This document shows, piece by piece, positions 1 through 10,205 of a DNA stretch of 64,000 bases. The translations under genes were made by a program, and so were the position numbers. How positions within the stretch are numbered: position 1 is the first letter of the stretch; the number at the start of each line of letters is the position of its first letter. The notes under the pieces were generated by a model. The model searched no databases and was not told the DNA's origin. It was given only the letters and a program-made list of their open reading frames with translations. The stretch comes from Amphiura filiformis. Taxonomy: Eukaryota > Echinodermata > Ophiuroidea > Amphilepidida > Amphiuridae. The stretch spans positions 3,429,912-3,493,911 of the forward strand of contig NC_092629.1 of assembly GCF_039555335.1 (NCBI RefSeq), given 5' to 3'.

Positions 1-148
1 AACTGTTAATTCATATGTGACCTGATGATCAATTGCAATGATGACAATGTTACCAGAGTTTGGATAAGGAGCTGAATAGCAACTATAAATTGGCTTATAT
101 ATGTCACATTTAGCCAACACTTTCTATGTTTTCAAGTTTAAGCAGTCA

Positions 149-415
149 AGTTAGCTCAATCAATAAGGTATTCTACTATGGTCCGAGAGGTTGCGGTTCA
201 GTACACTCTTGTGGAAAAATTGAGTTGGCTTGAAATTCCCCTGGACAAGGAAATTACTGCTCATTGTCTTGTTGCACACATTTTAAGCGGCAAAGTCCAT
301 GTGTTGTTAAATGATGTAATGATGGAATGATGTGGGGCCGTAGTGGTCAGCAACAACCTGTAAAGTGTGCTGAGGCTTGTGGATCAACATCTAGGCATTG
401 TGCCTGTAGCGCACT
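149..415 (+). mobile_element. tRNA-derived SINE, copy 1 of an inverted pair
   Basis: This SINE-like copy starts AGTTAGCTCAATCAATAAGG and runs to TGTAGCGCACTAT. The same sequence occurs in opposite orientation at 483-832, so the two copies lie tail to tail around a spacer of about 70 bp. The B box is decayed here (GTTCAGTAC) but intact in the partner. Bases 1-148 show no recognisable gene. Confidence 0.7.
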
Positions 416-482
416 ATAAGTCATTGCATAGTTTTTCCTTGGTTTTCTTTTTTTCCTGTGATAAAAAGAAAGCGCAGTGATT

Positions 483-832
483 GATAGTGCGCTACAGGCA
501 CAATGCCTAGACGTTGACCCACAAGCCTCAGCACACTTTACAGGTTTACCACTACCGCCTCACATCATTCCATAGACCATTTACCAACAATACGGGGATT
601 TTGCTGCTTCAAGAGCGCACATCCTAGACATTCCACAAATGGCCTTCACAACCAGGATTAGCTCCCCGACTGGTTACAACGAGACAATTAGCAGTAAGTT
701 CCTTGTTCAGGGGAATTTCAAGATAACTCAATTTTTCCATGAGAGGGTACTAAACCACCACCAGGGAGGGTTCGAACCCTCAACCTCTTGGACCATAGGC
801 AAACACCTTATTGATTAGGCTAACTTACTGAT
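483..832 (-). mobile_element. tRNA-derived SINE, copy 2 of an inverted pair
   Basis: Read on the minus strand, this copy has a tRNA-like head (AGTTAGCCTAATCAATAAGG, then the B box GGGTTCGAACCCT) followed by a body matching copy 1. Its head ends about 12 bp before the acceptor of the next SRCR exon. The complement of the head therefore supplies part of the branch-point region (GGCTAACTT). Confidence 0.75.
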
Positions 833-843
833 TCCAATTGCAG

Positions 844-1146
844 TACGATTGATCAGCGGTGATAACGGAGAAGCCAGCAGGGTTGAGGTCTTTGGTATAG
901 GCAAGTGGCGCTTCCTTATGGTCGGTGGTGACACATGGAACATACAAGCAGCCAATGCTGTATGCAGAGATGTGGGCTACCATCCTGCTTCCGTGGCAAC
1001 AACTGTTGACTTTCACAGCACCGAGATACATCCAGTTAAGTTTCAGAGTTTTTTCTGTGCAGATGATGCCGAGTCAGTATTTGATTGTACGTATGAGTTT
1101 CATTCTGGAGCGGAGCATCTCAATGCTGCAGCTGTCATCTGTCGAG
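844..1146 (+). CDS. SRCR gene A, exon for SRCR domain 1 (4-Cys variant)
   Basis: One exon encodes one SRCR domain, an extracellular ligand-binding module of scavenger receptors. The acceptor CCAATTGCAG precedes 844 and the donor GAG|GTAAGA follows 1146. The 303-nt exon is phase 1 at both ends, and the first full codons read RLISGD. Only four cysteines are present (AVC, FFC, FDC, VIC). The usual TVCDD cysteine is replaced by FLMVGG, and the later HNC cysteine region reads GAEHLNAA. C2 and C7, which pair with each other in this fold, are therefore both missing. The start of the gene lies outside the window. The exon sits tightly between SINEs on both sides. An imperfect copy of the donor lies 19 bp downstream, at 1166. 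Confidence 0.85.
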
Positions 1147-1176
1147 GTAAGACCGGGAAGGCGAGGTAAGACTGGG

Positions 1177-1590
1177 AGGGCGAGTTAGCGCAGCGGTAGT
1201 TCCCTCGCTTTGCACCACTGAGGTCCCGGGTTCAAGCCCCGGCGCGGCCCAAGGACTCGTGTGCACTTGGTTTATCCCGATTCCATGCTCGCTCTCGCAG
1301 GTTTTCTCCGGGATCTCTGGTTTCCTCCTGCTTTCAAAAAATCGGTGATTAGTTGTTTGGCTATCAAAAACATCCTTCACCCAATGGAATTTGGGGAGCT
1401 GCATAGATAATTGGTGGATGTTACAATCTAAGTGCGGATAGGTTTGTGCCAAGTTCGGCTGCAACCAGCCTAGTTGATGCGATCTGATTGTGATGATCCA
1501 CCATGGCAGCGAAATTACAGCGCTTTGATCCCTCTAAGATCCGGAAAAGGCGCTATATAAAACACCGAAATTTATTTATTTATTTAATGT
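1177..1590 (+). mobile_element. tRNA-derived SINE
   Basis: The head reads GAGTTAGCGCAGCGGTAG (A-box-like) followed by the B box GGTTCAAGCCC. A body of about 350 bp follows, ending AAAAGGCGCTATATAAAAC and an ATTT-repeat tail. This is the layout of a Pol III tRNA SINE with a tail like that of a LINE partner. It starts about 30 bp after the splice donor of domain 1. Confidence 0.8.
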
Positions 1591-2103
1591 ATGCAGTATT
1601 GTTTGTATTAAACGCTCCCCCTCTAATAACCCCCATCCAATTTTGCAATGAATAATTGACAAAAATGCAAAAAATTCCATGCCATTATTGTGTGAGTAAT
1701 CGTACAACTTGGATCAGTTGTGTCAGTGACGATCATTAAATTGCCTGGACAAAACCTATTAAGAGTCAAATTTCCATCAAGTTCATTGCCTAATTATGGT
1801 AGAATTTCACTAATTTGATCAGCTTCTTGCTTTGATGATGTATTTACGGATGTAATTTTGTTGTATTTACCACGTAAATGCCATGTTGTACTTGATTCTG
1901 TAGAAAATCTGCAGTAGAATTAGAATAGTCATAAATCCCTCCTTTCTACAGGAGCACCATCGGGAATTTGAACCCCATTTTAAATTTATTTCATTGAAAA
2001 TTCACGGCCCCTGGGCGTTATTTCAAACAATACAGTAATTCAGAAGGGTCACTGCTTTTAAATTGGTTTCAAATGCTCTCAAAGGCGCCCAAATATTTGG
2101 TGT
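1591..2103. other. Intron sequence, no feature seen
   Basis: AT-rich intron between SRCR domains 1 and 2. No exon, RNA gene or clear repeat could be supported here. Confidence 0.5.
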
Positions 2104-4651
2104 AATGCTGATAAAAAGGGGGTGATTGGGTGTAGAGTGTGCTTGCTGATAAAAAGGGGGTGATTGGGTGTAGAGTTTGCTTGCTGATAAAAAAGGGGTG
2201 ATTGGGTGTAGAGTTTGCTTGCTGATAAAAAGGGGGTGATTGGGTGTAGAGTTTGCTTGCTGATAAAAGGGGGTGATTGGGTGTAGAGTTTGCTTGCTGA
2301 TAAAAAGGGGTGATTGGGTGTAGAGTTTGCTTGCTGATAAAAAGGGGGTGATTGGGTGCAGAGTTTGCTTGCTGATAAAAAGGGGGTGATTGTGTGTAGA
2401 GTTTGCTTGCTTGTGATTGGGTTTAGAGTTTGCTTGCTGATAAAAAGGGGGTGATTGGGTGTAGAGTTTGCTTGCTGATAAAAAGGGGGTGATTGGGTGT
2501 AGAGTTTGCTTGCTGATAAAAGGGGGTGATTGGGTGTAGAGTTTGCTTGCTGATAAAGGGGTGATTGGGTGTAAGTTTGCTTGCTGATAAAAAGGGGGTG
2601 ATTGGGTGTAGAGTTTGCTTGCTGATAAAAAGGGGGTGATTGGGGGTAGAGTTTGCTTGCTGATAAAAATGGGGTGATTGGGTGTAGAGTTTGCTTGCTG
2701 ATAAAAAGGGGGTGATTGGGTGTAGAGTTTGCTTGCTGATAAAAAGGGGGTGATTGGGTGTAGAGTTTGCTTGCTGATAAAAAGGGGTGATTGGGTGTAG
2801 AGTTTGCTTGCTGATAAAAAGGGGGTGATTGGGTGTAGAGTTTGCTTGCTGATAAAAAGGGGGTGATTGTGTGTAGAATTTGCTTGCTGATAAAAGGGGG
2901 TGATTGGGTGTAGAGTTTGCTTGCTGATAAAAAGGGGGTGATTGTGTGTAGAGTTTGCTTGCTGATAAAAAGGGGGTGATTGGGTGTAGAGTTTGCTTGC
3001 TGATAAAAAGGGGGTGATTGGGTGTAGAGTTTGCTTGCTGATAAAAAGGGGGTGATTGGGTGTAGAGTTTGCTTGCTGATAAAAAGGGGGTCATTGTGTG
3101 TAGAGTTTGCTTGCTGATAAAAAGGGGGTGATTGGGTGTAGAGTTTGCTTGCTGATAAAAATGGGGTGATTGGGTGTAGAGTTTGTTTGCTGATAAAAAA
3201 GGGATGATTGGGTGTAGAGTTTGCTTGCTGATAAAAAGGGGGTGATTGGGTGTAGAGTTTGCTTGCTGATAAAAAGGGGGTCATTGTGTGTAGAGTTTGC
3301 TTGCTGATAAAAAGGGGTCATTGTGTGTAGAGTTTGCTTCATTGTGGGTGTAGAGTTTGCTTGCTGATAAAAAAGGGGGTGATTGGGTGTAGAGTTTGCT
3401 TGCTGATAAAAAGGGGGTGATTGGGTGTAGAGTTTGCTTGCTGATAAAAAGGGGGTGATTGGGGGTAGAGTTTGCTTGCTGATAAAAAGGGGTCATTGTG
3501 TGTAGAGTTTGCTTGCTGATAAAAAGGGGGTGATTGGGTGTAGAGTTTGCTTGCTGATAAAAAAAGGGGGTGATTGGGTGTAGAGTTTGCTTGCTGATAA
3601 AAAGGGGGTGATTGGGTGTAGAGTTTGCTTGCTGATAAAAAGGGGGTGATTGGGTGTAGAGTTTGCTTGCTGATAAAAATGGGGTGATTGGGTGTAGAGT
3701 TTGCTTGCTGATAAAAAGGGGGTGATTGGGTGTAGAGTTTGCTTGCTGATAAAAAGGGGGTCATTGTGTGTAGAGTTTGCTTGCTGATAAAAAGGGGTGA
3801 TTGGGTGTAGAGTTTGCTTGCTGATAAAAAGGGGGTGATTGGGTGTAGAGTTTGCTTGCTGATAAAAAAGGGGTGATTGGGTGTAGAGTTTGCTTGCTGA
3901 TAAAAAGGGGGTCATTGTGTGTATAGTTTGCTTGCTGATAAAAAGGGGGTGATTGGGTGTAGAGTTTGCTTGCTGATAAAAAGGGGGTGATTGGGTGTAG
4001 AGTTTGCTTGCTGATAAAAAGGGGGTGATTGGGTGTAGAGTTTGCTTGCTGATAAAAAGGGGGTGATTGGGTGTAGAGTTTGCTTGCTGATAAAAAGGGG
4101 GTGATTGTGTGTAGAGTTTGCTTGCTGATAAAAAGGGGGTGATTGGGTGTAGAGTTTGCTTGCTGATAAAAGGGGGTGATTGGGTGTAGAGTTTGCTTGC
4201 TGATAAAAAGGGGGTGATTGGGTGTAGAGTTTGCTTGCTGATAAAAAGGGGGTGATTGGGTGTAGAGTTTGCTTGCTGATAAAAAGGGGGTGATTGGGTG
4301 TAGAGTTTGCTTGCTGATAAAAAAGGGGGTGATTGTGTGTAGAGTTTGCTTGCTGATAAAAAAGGGGGTGATTGGGTGTAGAGTTTGCTTGCTGATAAAA
4401 AGGGGGTGATTGAGTGTAGAGTTTGCTTGCTGATAAAAAGGGGGTGATTGGGTGTAGAGTTTGCTTGCTGATAAAAAGGGGGTGATTGTGTGTAGAGTTT
4501 GCTTGCTGATAAAAAGGGGGTGATTGGGTGTAGAGTTTGCTTGCTGATAAAAGGGGTGATTGGGTGTAGAGTTTGCTTGCTGATAAAAAGGGGTGATTGG
4601 GTGTAGAGTTTGCTTGCTGATAAAAAGGGGTGATTGGGTGTAGAGTTTGCT
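2104..4651. repeat. 38-bp minisatellite, about 67 copies
   Basis: The unit is about 38 bp, built from TAGAGTTTGCTTGCTGATAA and a run AAAGGGGGTGATTGGGTG. It is repeated with single-base changes and small length changes in the G and A runs. The minus strand is open in all three frames because 38 is not a multiple of 3 and the unit carries no minus-strand stop. The long QANSTPNHP-type reading frames are therefore not genes. It lies in the intron between domains 1 and 2 of gene A. Confidence 0.95.
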
Positions 4652-4654
4652 TAA

Positions 4655-4892
4655 GGCAAAAGAAACCAATTTGTTCCATCCATCAATCGACCATCGATGC
4701 TTGGTGATTCTTATTATTTATGAAATCAATTAATTGATGATTATTAATTGTGATAACATATAAATCTTTGCCTGTATTGATATCAAAAATTATAAATTTA
4801 GCATTAATTCTGTTAGTTGTTCATTAATAACAAGCATCGAAGCAGCATTGACGGTCGATCCAAAGATGGAAAAAATTTGTTTCTAATGCCAG
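4655..4892. mobile_element. Foldback (MITE-like) element
   Basis: The outer arms are an imperfect inverted repeat. The left arm runs GGCAAAAGAAACCAATTTG through TCGACCATCGATGCTTG. The right arm reads CAAGCATCGAAGC through AAATTTGTTTCTAATGCC. It adjoins the end of the 38-bp minisatellite. Confidence 0.55.
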
Positions 4893-5739
4893 AGGAATAG
4901 GATATTAATGTTTGCACAGTATTTTTTTGTGGGAGCTTAGAGTACATCAGACATAATTATCGAATTGAATTCTGAATATGAGGAGTGTGCTTTCATGTCC
5001 CACAAACAATAGGTGAAAATGTCCTTATTGATAATGCTGTATAATGTTAGTTGTAAGGGATCAATGGTTCACGCAGCAGGGGGGGTGTCATCCCTAATTG
5101 TTCTTGTTCTTTTGGCCACTTGAATGCAAATGGCTTCTTCGAGGTGAGTTTGGGGGCCTCCAAATTTTTCCCTGGCCCAGGGCCCAAAAAGGTAAATCCA
5201 GCCCTGCGTATGTTGAGGTAAGTCAGGGACAGTTTAGGTATGAGAAGGGTCATACCCTCAATTATCTAGCCTATGTGACTATGTGTAATTGCCACCTGGG
5301 ACATCCACCATAATTATTTAAGGATTAAGAAATTCAATTTCGATTAAGAAATGTCAAATTTTCAGCTCTAGAGGAAAAAAAAAAAAAAAATACACTGCTT
5401 TTGATAAAAGATTCAATTTTCTTTGCTTGGAACAACATTTAAATACAAAAATAGTTATACATGCTTCATTCAAATGTGTAATGGTGAAATAAGCCAAATC
5501 AAGTAGTGTTACTCCAGATAGCCCTATGTAAGGTATATTTGTCTAGAACTACAACTAGTTGATACTGGGCCCCCAGAATGCGTAAAAAAATATCAAGGCC
5601 GCAGGGCCGGCAAGCCAGAGGCCATAGACACCCATACAACGACTAAACCCTCCAAGTGAGTTCCAATATAACAGGCCCCGCAAGGCATGGAAGTCCAGTT
5701 ACCTTGACTCCATTACTCCATCGTCATATCTCTGTTATC
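4893..5739. other. Intron sequence with dispersed-repeat fragments
   Basis: Bases 4,918-5,010 (TTTTTTTGTGGGAGC through CATGTCCCACAAA) resemble the repeat at 21,340-21,780. An A run lies at about 5,374. No SRCR exon could be found here on either strand. Confidence 0.4.
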
Positions 5740-6677
5740 TTAACCCTAACCGCCTAGGGGCTTTTGGCAACGGAAAGGGAAAGAAGGAAAGAATAAAGAG
5801 AGAAAAGAAGGAAAGAAGTTGTTTGCTCTGGGTGGGATTCGAACCCGAGACCCTCGCATGCCAAGCACTCGGTCGGCGACACTTTGCCACGGGTCTTGGG
5901 CTTCGCTGGCCAGCGAAACCGTGCCGATATGTCACCTAGGGCGATTGCGTCATCACACCACGTGGGATGCATGCACGAACAGCGCATATATCAAGTAGTA
6001 TTTTGTAGTATTCAGGAGGCGTTAGGGTTAAGGAAGCCTATACTGAGTTTCGATAGTGGTAACCTAACCCTAACCGCCTAGGGGCTTTGGCGACGGGAAG
6101 GGAAAGAAGGAAAGAATAAAGAGAGAAAAGAAGGAAAGAAGTTGTTTGCTCTGGGTGGGATTGAACCGAGACCCCTCGCATGCCAAGCACTCGGTCGGCG
6201 ACACTTTGCCACGGGTCTTGAAGCTTCGCTGGCCAGCTGAAACCGTGCCTATATATCACTTAGGGCGATTGCATCATCACACCACGTGGGATGCATGCAC
6301 GAACAGCGCATATATCAAGTAGTATTTTGTAGTATTCAGGAGCGTTAGGGTTAAGGAAGCCTATACTGAGTTTCGATAGTGGTAACCTAACCCTAACCGC
6401 CTAGGGGCTTTTTATGCGACGGGAAGGAAAGAAGGAAAGAATAAAGAGAGAAAAGAAGGAAAGAAGTTGTTTGCTCTGGGTGGGATTGAACCGAGACCCC
6501 TCGCATGCCAAGCACTCGGTCGGCGACACTTTGCCACGGGTCTTGGGCTTCGCTGGCCAGCTAAACCGTGCCTATATATCACTTAGGGCGATTGCGTCAT
6601 CACACCACGTGGGATGCATGCACGAACAGCGCATATATCAAGTAGTATTTTGTAGTATTCAGGAGCGTTAGGGTTAA
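5740..6677 (-). repeat. Tandem array of three piggyBac-like MITEs with a tRNA-like core
   Basis: Three units spaced 323-324 bp apart (elements at 5,744-6,027, 6,068-6,350 and 6,391-6,673). Each begins CCCTAACCGCCT and ends AGGCGTTAGGG or AGCGTTAGGG. The array is bounded by TTAA on the left of unit 1 and on the right of each unit, the target site and terminal pattern of piggyBac elements. Inside, on the minus strand, is a tRNA-like segment with the B box GGGTTCGAATCCC or its decayed form, followed by a pyrimidine-rich CTTTCCTTC stretch. A 33-bp flank (GGAAGCCTATACTGAG onward) was amplified with the element. A lone copy lies at 52,483. Confidence 0.7.
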
Positions 6678-6778
6678 GAGCCAGTAAGTTGAAATTACTC
6701 ATGATTATACTGTTAAATCATGGCAACAAAATAAAAGTTATTTGATTAAAATGTGATGTGTAGTTGTTTAGATGTGGT

Positions 6779-6968
6779 GGTTAAAGCGAATACAGATATG
6801 GTACGTCGGAAACAGTCTGAAAAGAAAGACTAATTTGGATTAAAAAGGTAGGCCATATCTATGTGGAAATCATAACAGATTTATTTCTGAAAATGATTAA
6901 ATTGCTTTATTTTTGTTCAAATAATTTTTAACTGTTTCCGACGCACCAAATCGGTATTCGCTTAAACC
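6779..6968. mobile_element. MITE with about 38-bp terminal inverted repeats
   Basis: The left end reads GGTTAAAGCGAATACAGAT and then GGTACGTCGGAAACAGT. The right end is the near-exact complement (ACTGTTTCCGACGCACC, then ATTCGCTTAAACC). The AT-rich interior has no reading frame, so this is a short non-autonomous DNA transposon. Confidence 0.7.
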
Positions 6969-7139
6969 AAAATGTTCATCAAATAACTTCTATATTGTAG
7001 CCAAGATATAAGAGTATAAGTCAAAAGTATGGGTAAATTCAATATCCTGACACGTAAGATAACAGAGATGTGATGATGGAGGTAGAACTTTTTGAATAAC
7101 CCTTGTAGGTAAGAAGTGATGTTACATGTTGTTTTACAG

Positions 7140-7478
7140 ATCCTGTCCGTTTGGTCAACGGCCGTACCGCCAATGAGGGAGTCGTCGAGGTGAAATTTGA
7201 AAACAGAGAATGGGGTACGGTGTGTGACAATGACTGGGACTTACCTGATGCCAATGTAGTGTGTCGTCAGTTGGGTTACAGTCAAGCGTTGTACGCATTA
7301 CCACATGGACACTTTGAGGTCGATGATGATGTAAGCATAGCAGTTACCAGTGTTGAGTGTGGGGGAGATGAAGCTTCCTTTCTTGATTGTCTTCATAGCC
7401 ATGGCGAGGAGTTTTCTAGTTCTGCTGAGACCTGCTCATCACAATATCATTCGGCTAGTGTTGTGTGCCAGCCTAATG
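7140..7478 (+). CDS. SRCR gene A, exon for SRCR domain 2
   Basis: A 339-nt phase 1-1 exon (acceptor TTGTTTTACAG, donor AATG|GTGAGT) encodes a complete six-cysteine SRCR domain. The landmarks are [46 protein letters not shown] and SVVCQPN. The cysteine set C2, C3, C5, C6, C7 and C8 is the group A pattern, although the domain is in one exon. The stretch before C5 is acidic (FEVDDDV), and C6-C7 carries a longer insert (HSHGEEFSSSAE). Reading past 7478 is intron. Confidence 0.93.
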
Positions 7479-8139
7479 GTGAGTTAATTGAACTTTTTGG
7501 TAAATCACATAATTTCTTGTGGTTAGACCTCAGATGTTATGCTGATCGCATATCATTTAGCGAACATGAAATTTACCGAAATGGTCAATTGTTATGTTAT
7601 GTAAAAGCTATATTAGATTTTCACACATGCAATTCATTGTGGGATAGTTTGAGTACAGTTCTGTTGAACTCTGACCTACAGGGACTTCCTTTTGAGGAGC
7701 ACAAGAGCAATCACTCTCTACTGCTATCCTTAAATCTGATATAGGAGAGTGATTTTTAGTTCTTTTTAGTTGACCATTCTCTCCTTACATTCTATTGTAA
7801 ATGCTCTGAACAGCTCTCCTTAAAGGCTCCAGAAGAGATATTATGTCCAAAAGACCTATCAGGAAAATTGCTCTTAATTTTTTTCAACAATGTGTTATGT
7901 GGGGCTTATGTTATGCTACAGATGGTTGGCTGTCCGTCCATATGGGTGGAAGCAAAGTCATTAATCCACTTTGCAGCAATGATGGTCGATCAAAAGATCA
8001 TACTAATTTGGTTTTATTGCCTAATATAGAATTTTCAATAGTTGTTTCTGTTTCAGCTGTGCTCAATATTTCAAACCCTGCCACCTAAACAAAATGCTTC
8101 TTGTATTTATTCTGTTTCTCAATATGTTGTTGTTTACAG
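7479..8139. other. Intron between SRCR domains 2 and 3
   Basis: 661-bp intron with a GTGAGT donor and a TTGTTTACAG acceptor. Open frames seen in it do not resemble a known domain. Nothing else could be supported. Confidence 0.6.
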
Positions 8140-8469
8140 TTCGTCTAGTGGGCCCAGCAGGAAATATGGGTCGAGTCGAGGTGTATGCAAATGGTGAATG
8201 GGGCACTGTATGTGACGACAGCTTTGATATGCGGGCAGCCAATGTGGTGTGCAAAGAATTGGGTTTCAACAAAGCCATCCTTTACACAGCAGGTGGTGGA
8301 TCATTTGCACCAGGTGGCATGGCATTTGGTTCTGGAGATGGCGCAATTCATCTTGACGACGTTCGTTGTACAGGCCCAGAATCATCATTATTGGAATGCA
8401 AGAGCAATGGTTTGGATAAGCATAACTGCGGACATGCGGAGGATGTCGGTGTCATCTGCTCCGCTCCAG
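8140..8469 (+). CDS. SRCR gene A, exon for SRCR domain 3
   Basis: A 330-nt phase 1-1 exon (acceptor GTTTACAG|TT, donor CCAG|GTAGAA). It encodes [51 protein letters not shown] and VICSAP, with all six group A cysteines. A glycine-rich insert of roughly eight residues ([18 protein letters not shown]) lies between C3 and C5 and makes this domain longer than its neighbours. The NWD/DDW-type acidic residues of the SRCR cation site are kept as CDDSFD. Confidence 0.93.
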
Positions 8470-8569
8470 GTAGAACTACAATGTCTAGAGAATATCATAT
8501 TTTGCGATCATGATTTATGCACGTCATATTAATCATACTGTGCAGTCGGGTTTGATCCCCATACCTTAA

Positions 8570-10205
8570 AAGTGGACAATTTAAACTGTTTCTCTTGTTT
8601 TTATATTCGCGATTCTAAGTTTCCTTACATCGACCTATACACAAAAGTAATATCCGGGCGATGTTATTTTCACGATAGCAACTTGGAACATGAACAGTGC
8701 GAAAATAAATGTAGCACAGAAATGTCAATGTTTTCTATCAAGGCATGCGTTATACTGTCATTATACCCCACCATTTAAAATAAATGTAGCACAGAAATGT
8801 CAATGTTTTCTATCAAGGCATGCTTTATACTGTCATTATACCCCACCATTTAAAATAAATGTAGCACAGAAATGTCAATGTTTTCTATCAAGGCATGCTT
8901 TATACTGTCATTATACCCCACCATTTAAAATAAATGTAGCACAGAAATGTCAATGTTTTCTATCAAGGCATGCGTTATACTGTCATTATACCCCACCATT
9001 TAAAATAAATGTAGCACAGAAATGTCAATGTTTTCTATCAAGGCATGCTTTATACTGTCATTATACCCCACCATTTAAAATAAATGTAGCACAGAAATGT
9101 CAATGTTTTCTATCAAGGCATGCTTTATACTGTCATTATACCCCACCATTTAAAATAAATGTAGCACAGAAATGTCAATGTTTTCTATCAAGGCATGCGT
9201 TATACTGTCATTATACCCCACCATTTAAAATAAATGTAGCACAGAAATGTCAATGTTTTCTATCAAGGCATGCTTTATACTGTCATTATACCCCACCATT
9301 TAAAATAAATGTAGCACAGAAATGTCAATGTTTTCTATCAAGGCATGCGTTATACTGTCATTATACCCCACCATTTAAAATAAATGTAGCACAGAAATGT
9401 CAATGTTTTCTATCAAGGCATGCTTTATACTGTCATTATACCCCACCATTTAAAATAAATGTAGCACAGAAATGTCAATGTTTTCTATCAAGGCATGCTT
9501 TATACTGTCATTATACCCCACCATTTAAAATAAATGTAGCACAGAAATGTCAATGTTTTCTATCAAGGCATGCTTTATACTGTCATTATACCCCACCATT
9601 TAAAATAAATGTAGCACAGAAATGTCAATGTTTTCTATCAAGGCATGCTTTATACTGTCATTATACCCCACCATTTAAAATAAATGTAGCACAGAAATGT
9701 CAATGTTTTCTATCAAGGCATGCTTTATACTGTCATTATACCCCACCATTTAAAATAAATGTAGCACAGAAATGTCAATGTTTTCTATCAAGGCATGCTT
9801 TATACTGTCATTATACCCCACCATTTAAAATAAATGTAGCACAGAAATGTCAATGTTTTCTATCAAGGCATGCTTTATACTGTCATTATACCCCACCATT
9901 TAAAATAAATGTAGCACAGAAATGTCAATGTTTTCTATCAAGGCATGCTTTATACTGTCATTATACCCCACCATTTAAAATAAATGTAGCACAGAAATGT
10001 CAATGTTTTCTATCAAGGCATGCTTTATACTGTCATTATACCCCACCATTTAAAATAAATGTAGCACAGAAATGTCAATGTTTTCTATCAAGGCATGCTT
10101 TATACTGTCATTATACCCCACCATTTAAAATAAATGTAGCACAGAAATGTCAATGTTTTCTATCAAGGCATGCGTTATACTGTCATTATACCCCACCATT
10201 GAAAA
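8570..10205. repeat. 75-bp tandem array, 20 near-identical units
   Basis: From about 8,701 a 75-bp unit (AAAATAAATGTAGCACAGAA, then TGTCAATGTTTTC and a remainder) repeats 20 times almost without change. The only variable site seen is GCG/GCT in GGCATGC(G/T)TTATAC. Because 75 is a multiple of 3, one plus frame stays open for 515 codons with a 25-residue repeat (KINVAQKCQCFLSRHALY, then CHYTPPF). The segment before it (8,570-8,700) resembles the dispersed repeat at 29,080-29,290, so the array probably grew from a transposable element inside the intron. No splice signals link it to gene A. Confidence 0.9.

Noticed and set aside
2079..4679. Several long minus-strand frames with QQANSTPNHP-type repeats
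   Set aside because: They are the translated 38-bp minisatellite in three frames.
5740..6677. Interstitial telomere repeats (CCTAACCCTAACC, TTAGGGTTA)
   Set aside because: The motifs are only the terminal bases and TTAA flanks of the piggyBac-like elements. No run of telomeric repeats exists.
7479..7744. Read-through of the domain 2 exon as a longer coding exon
   Set aside because: A strong GTGAGT donor keeps the shared phase-1 pattern. The extra frame has no SRCR or other domain features.
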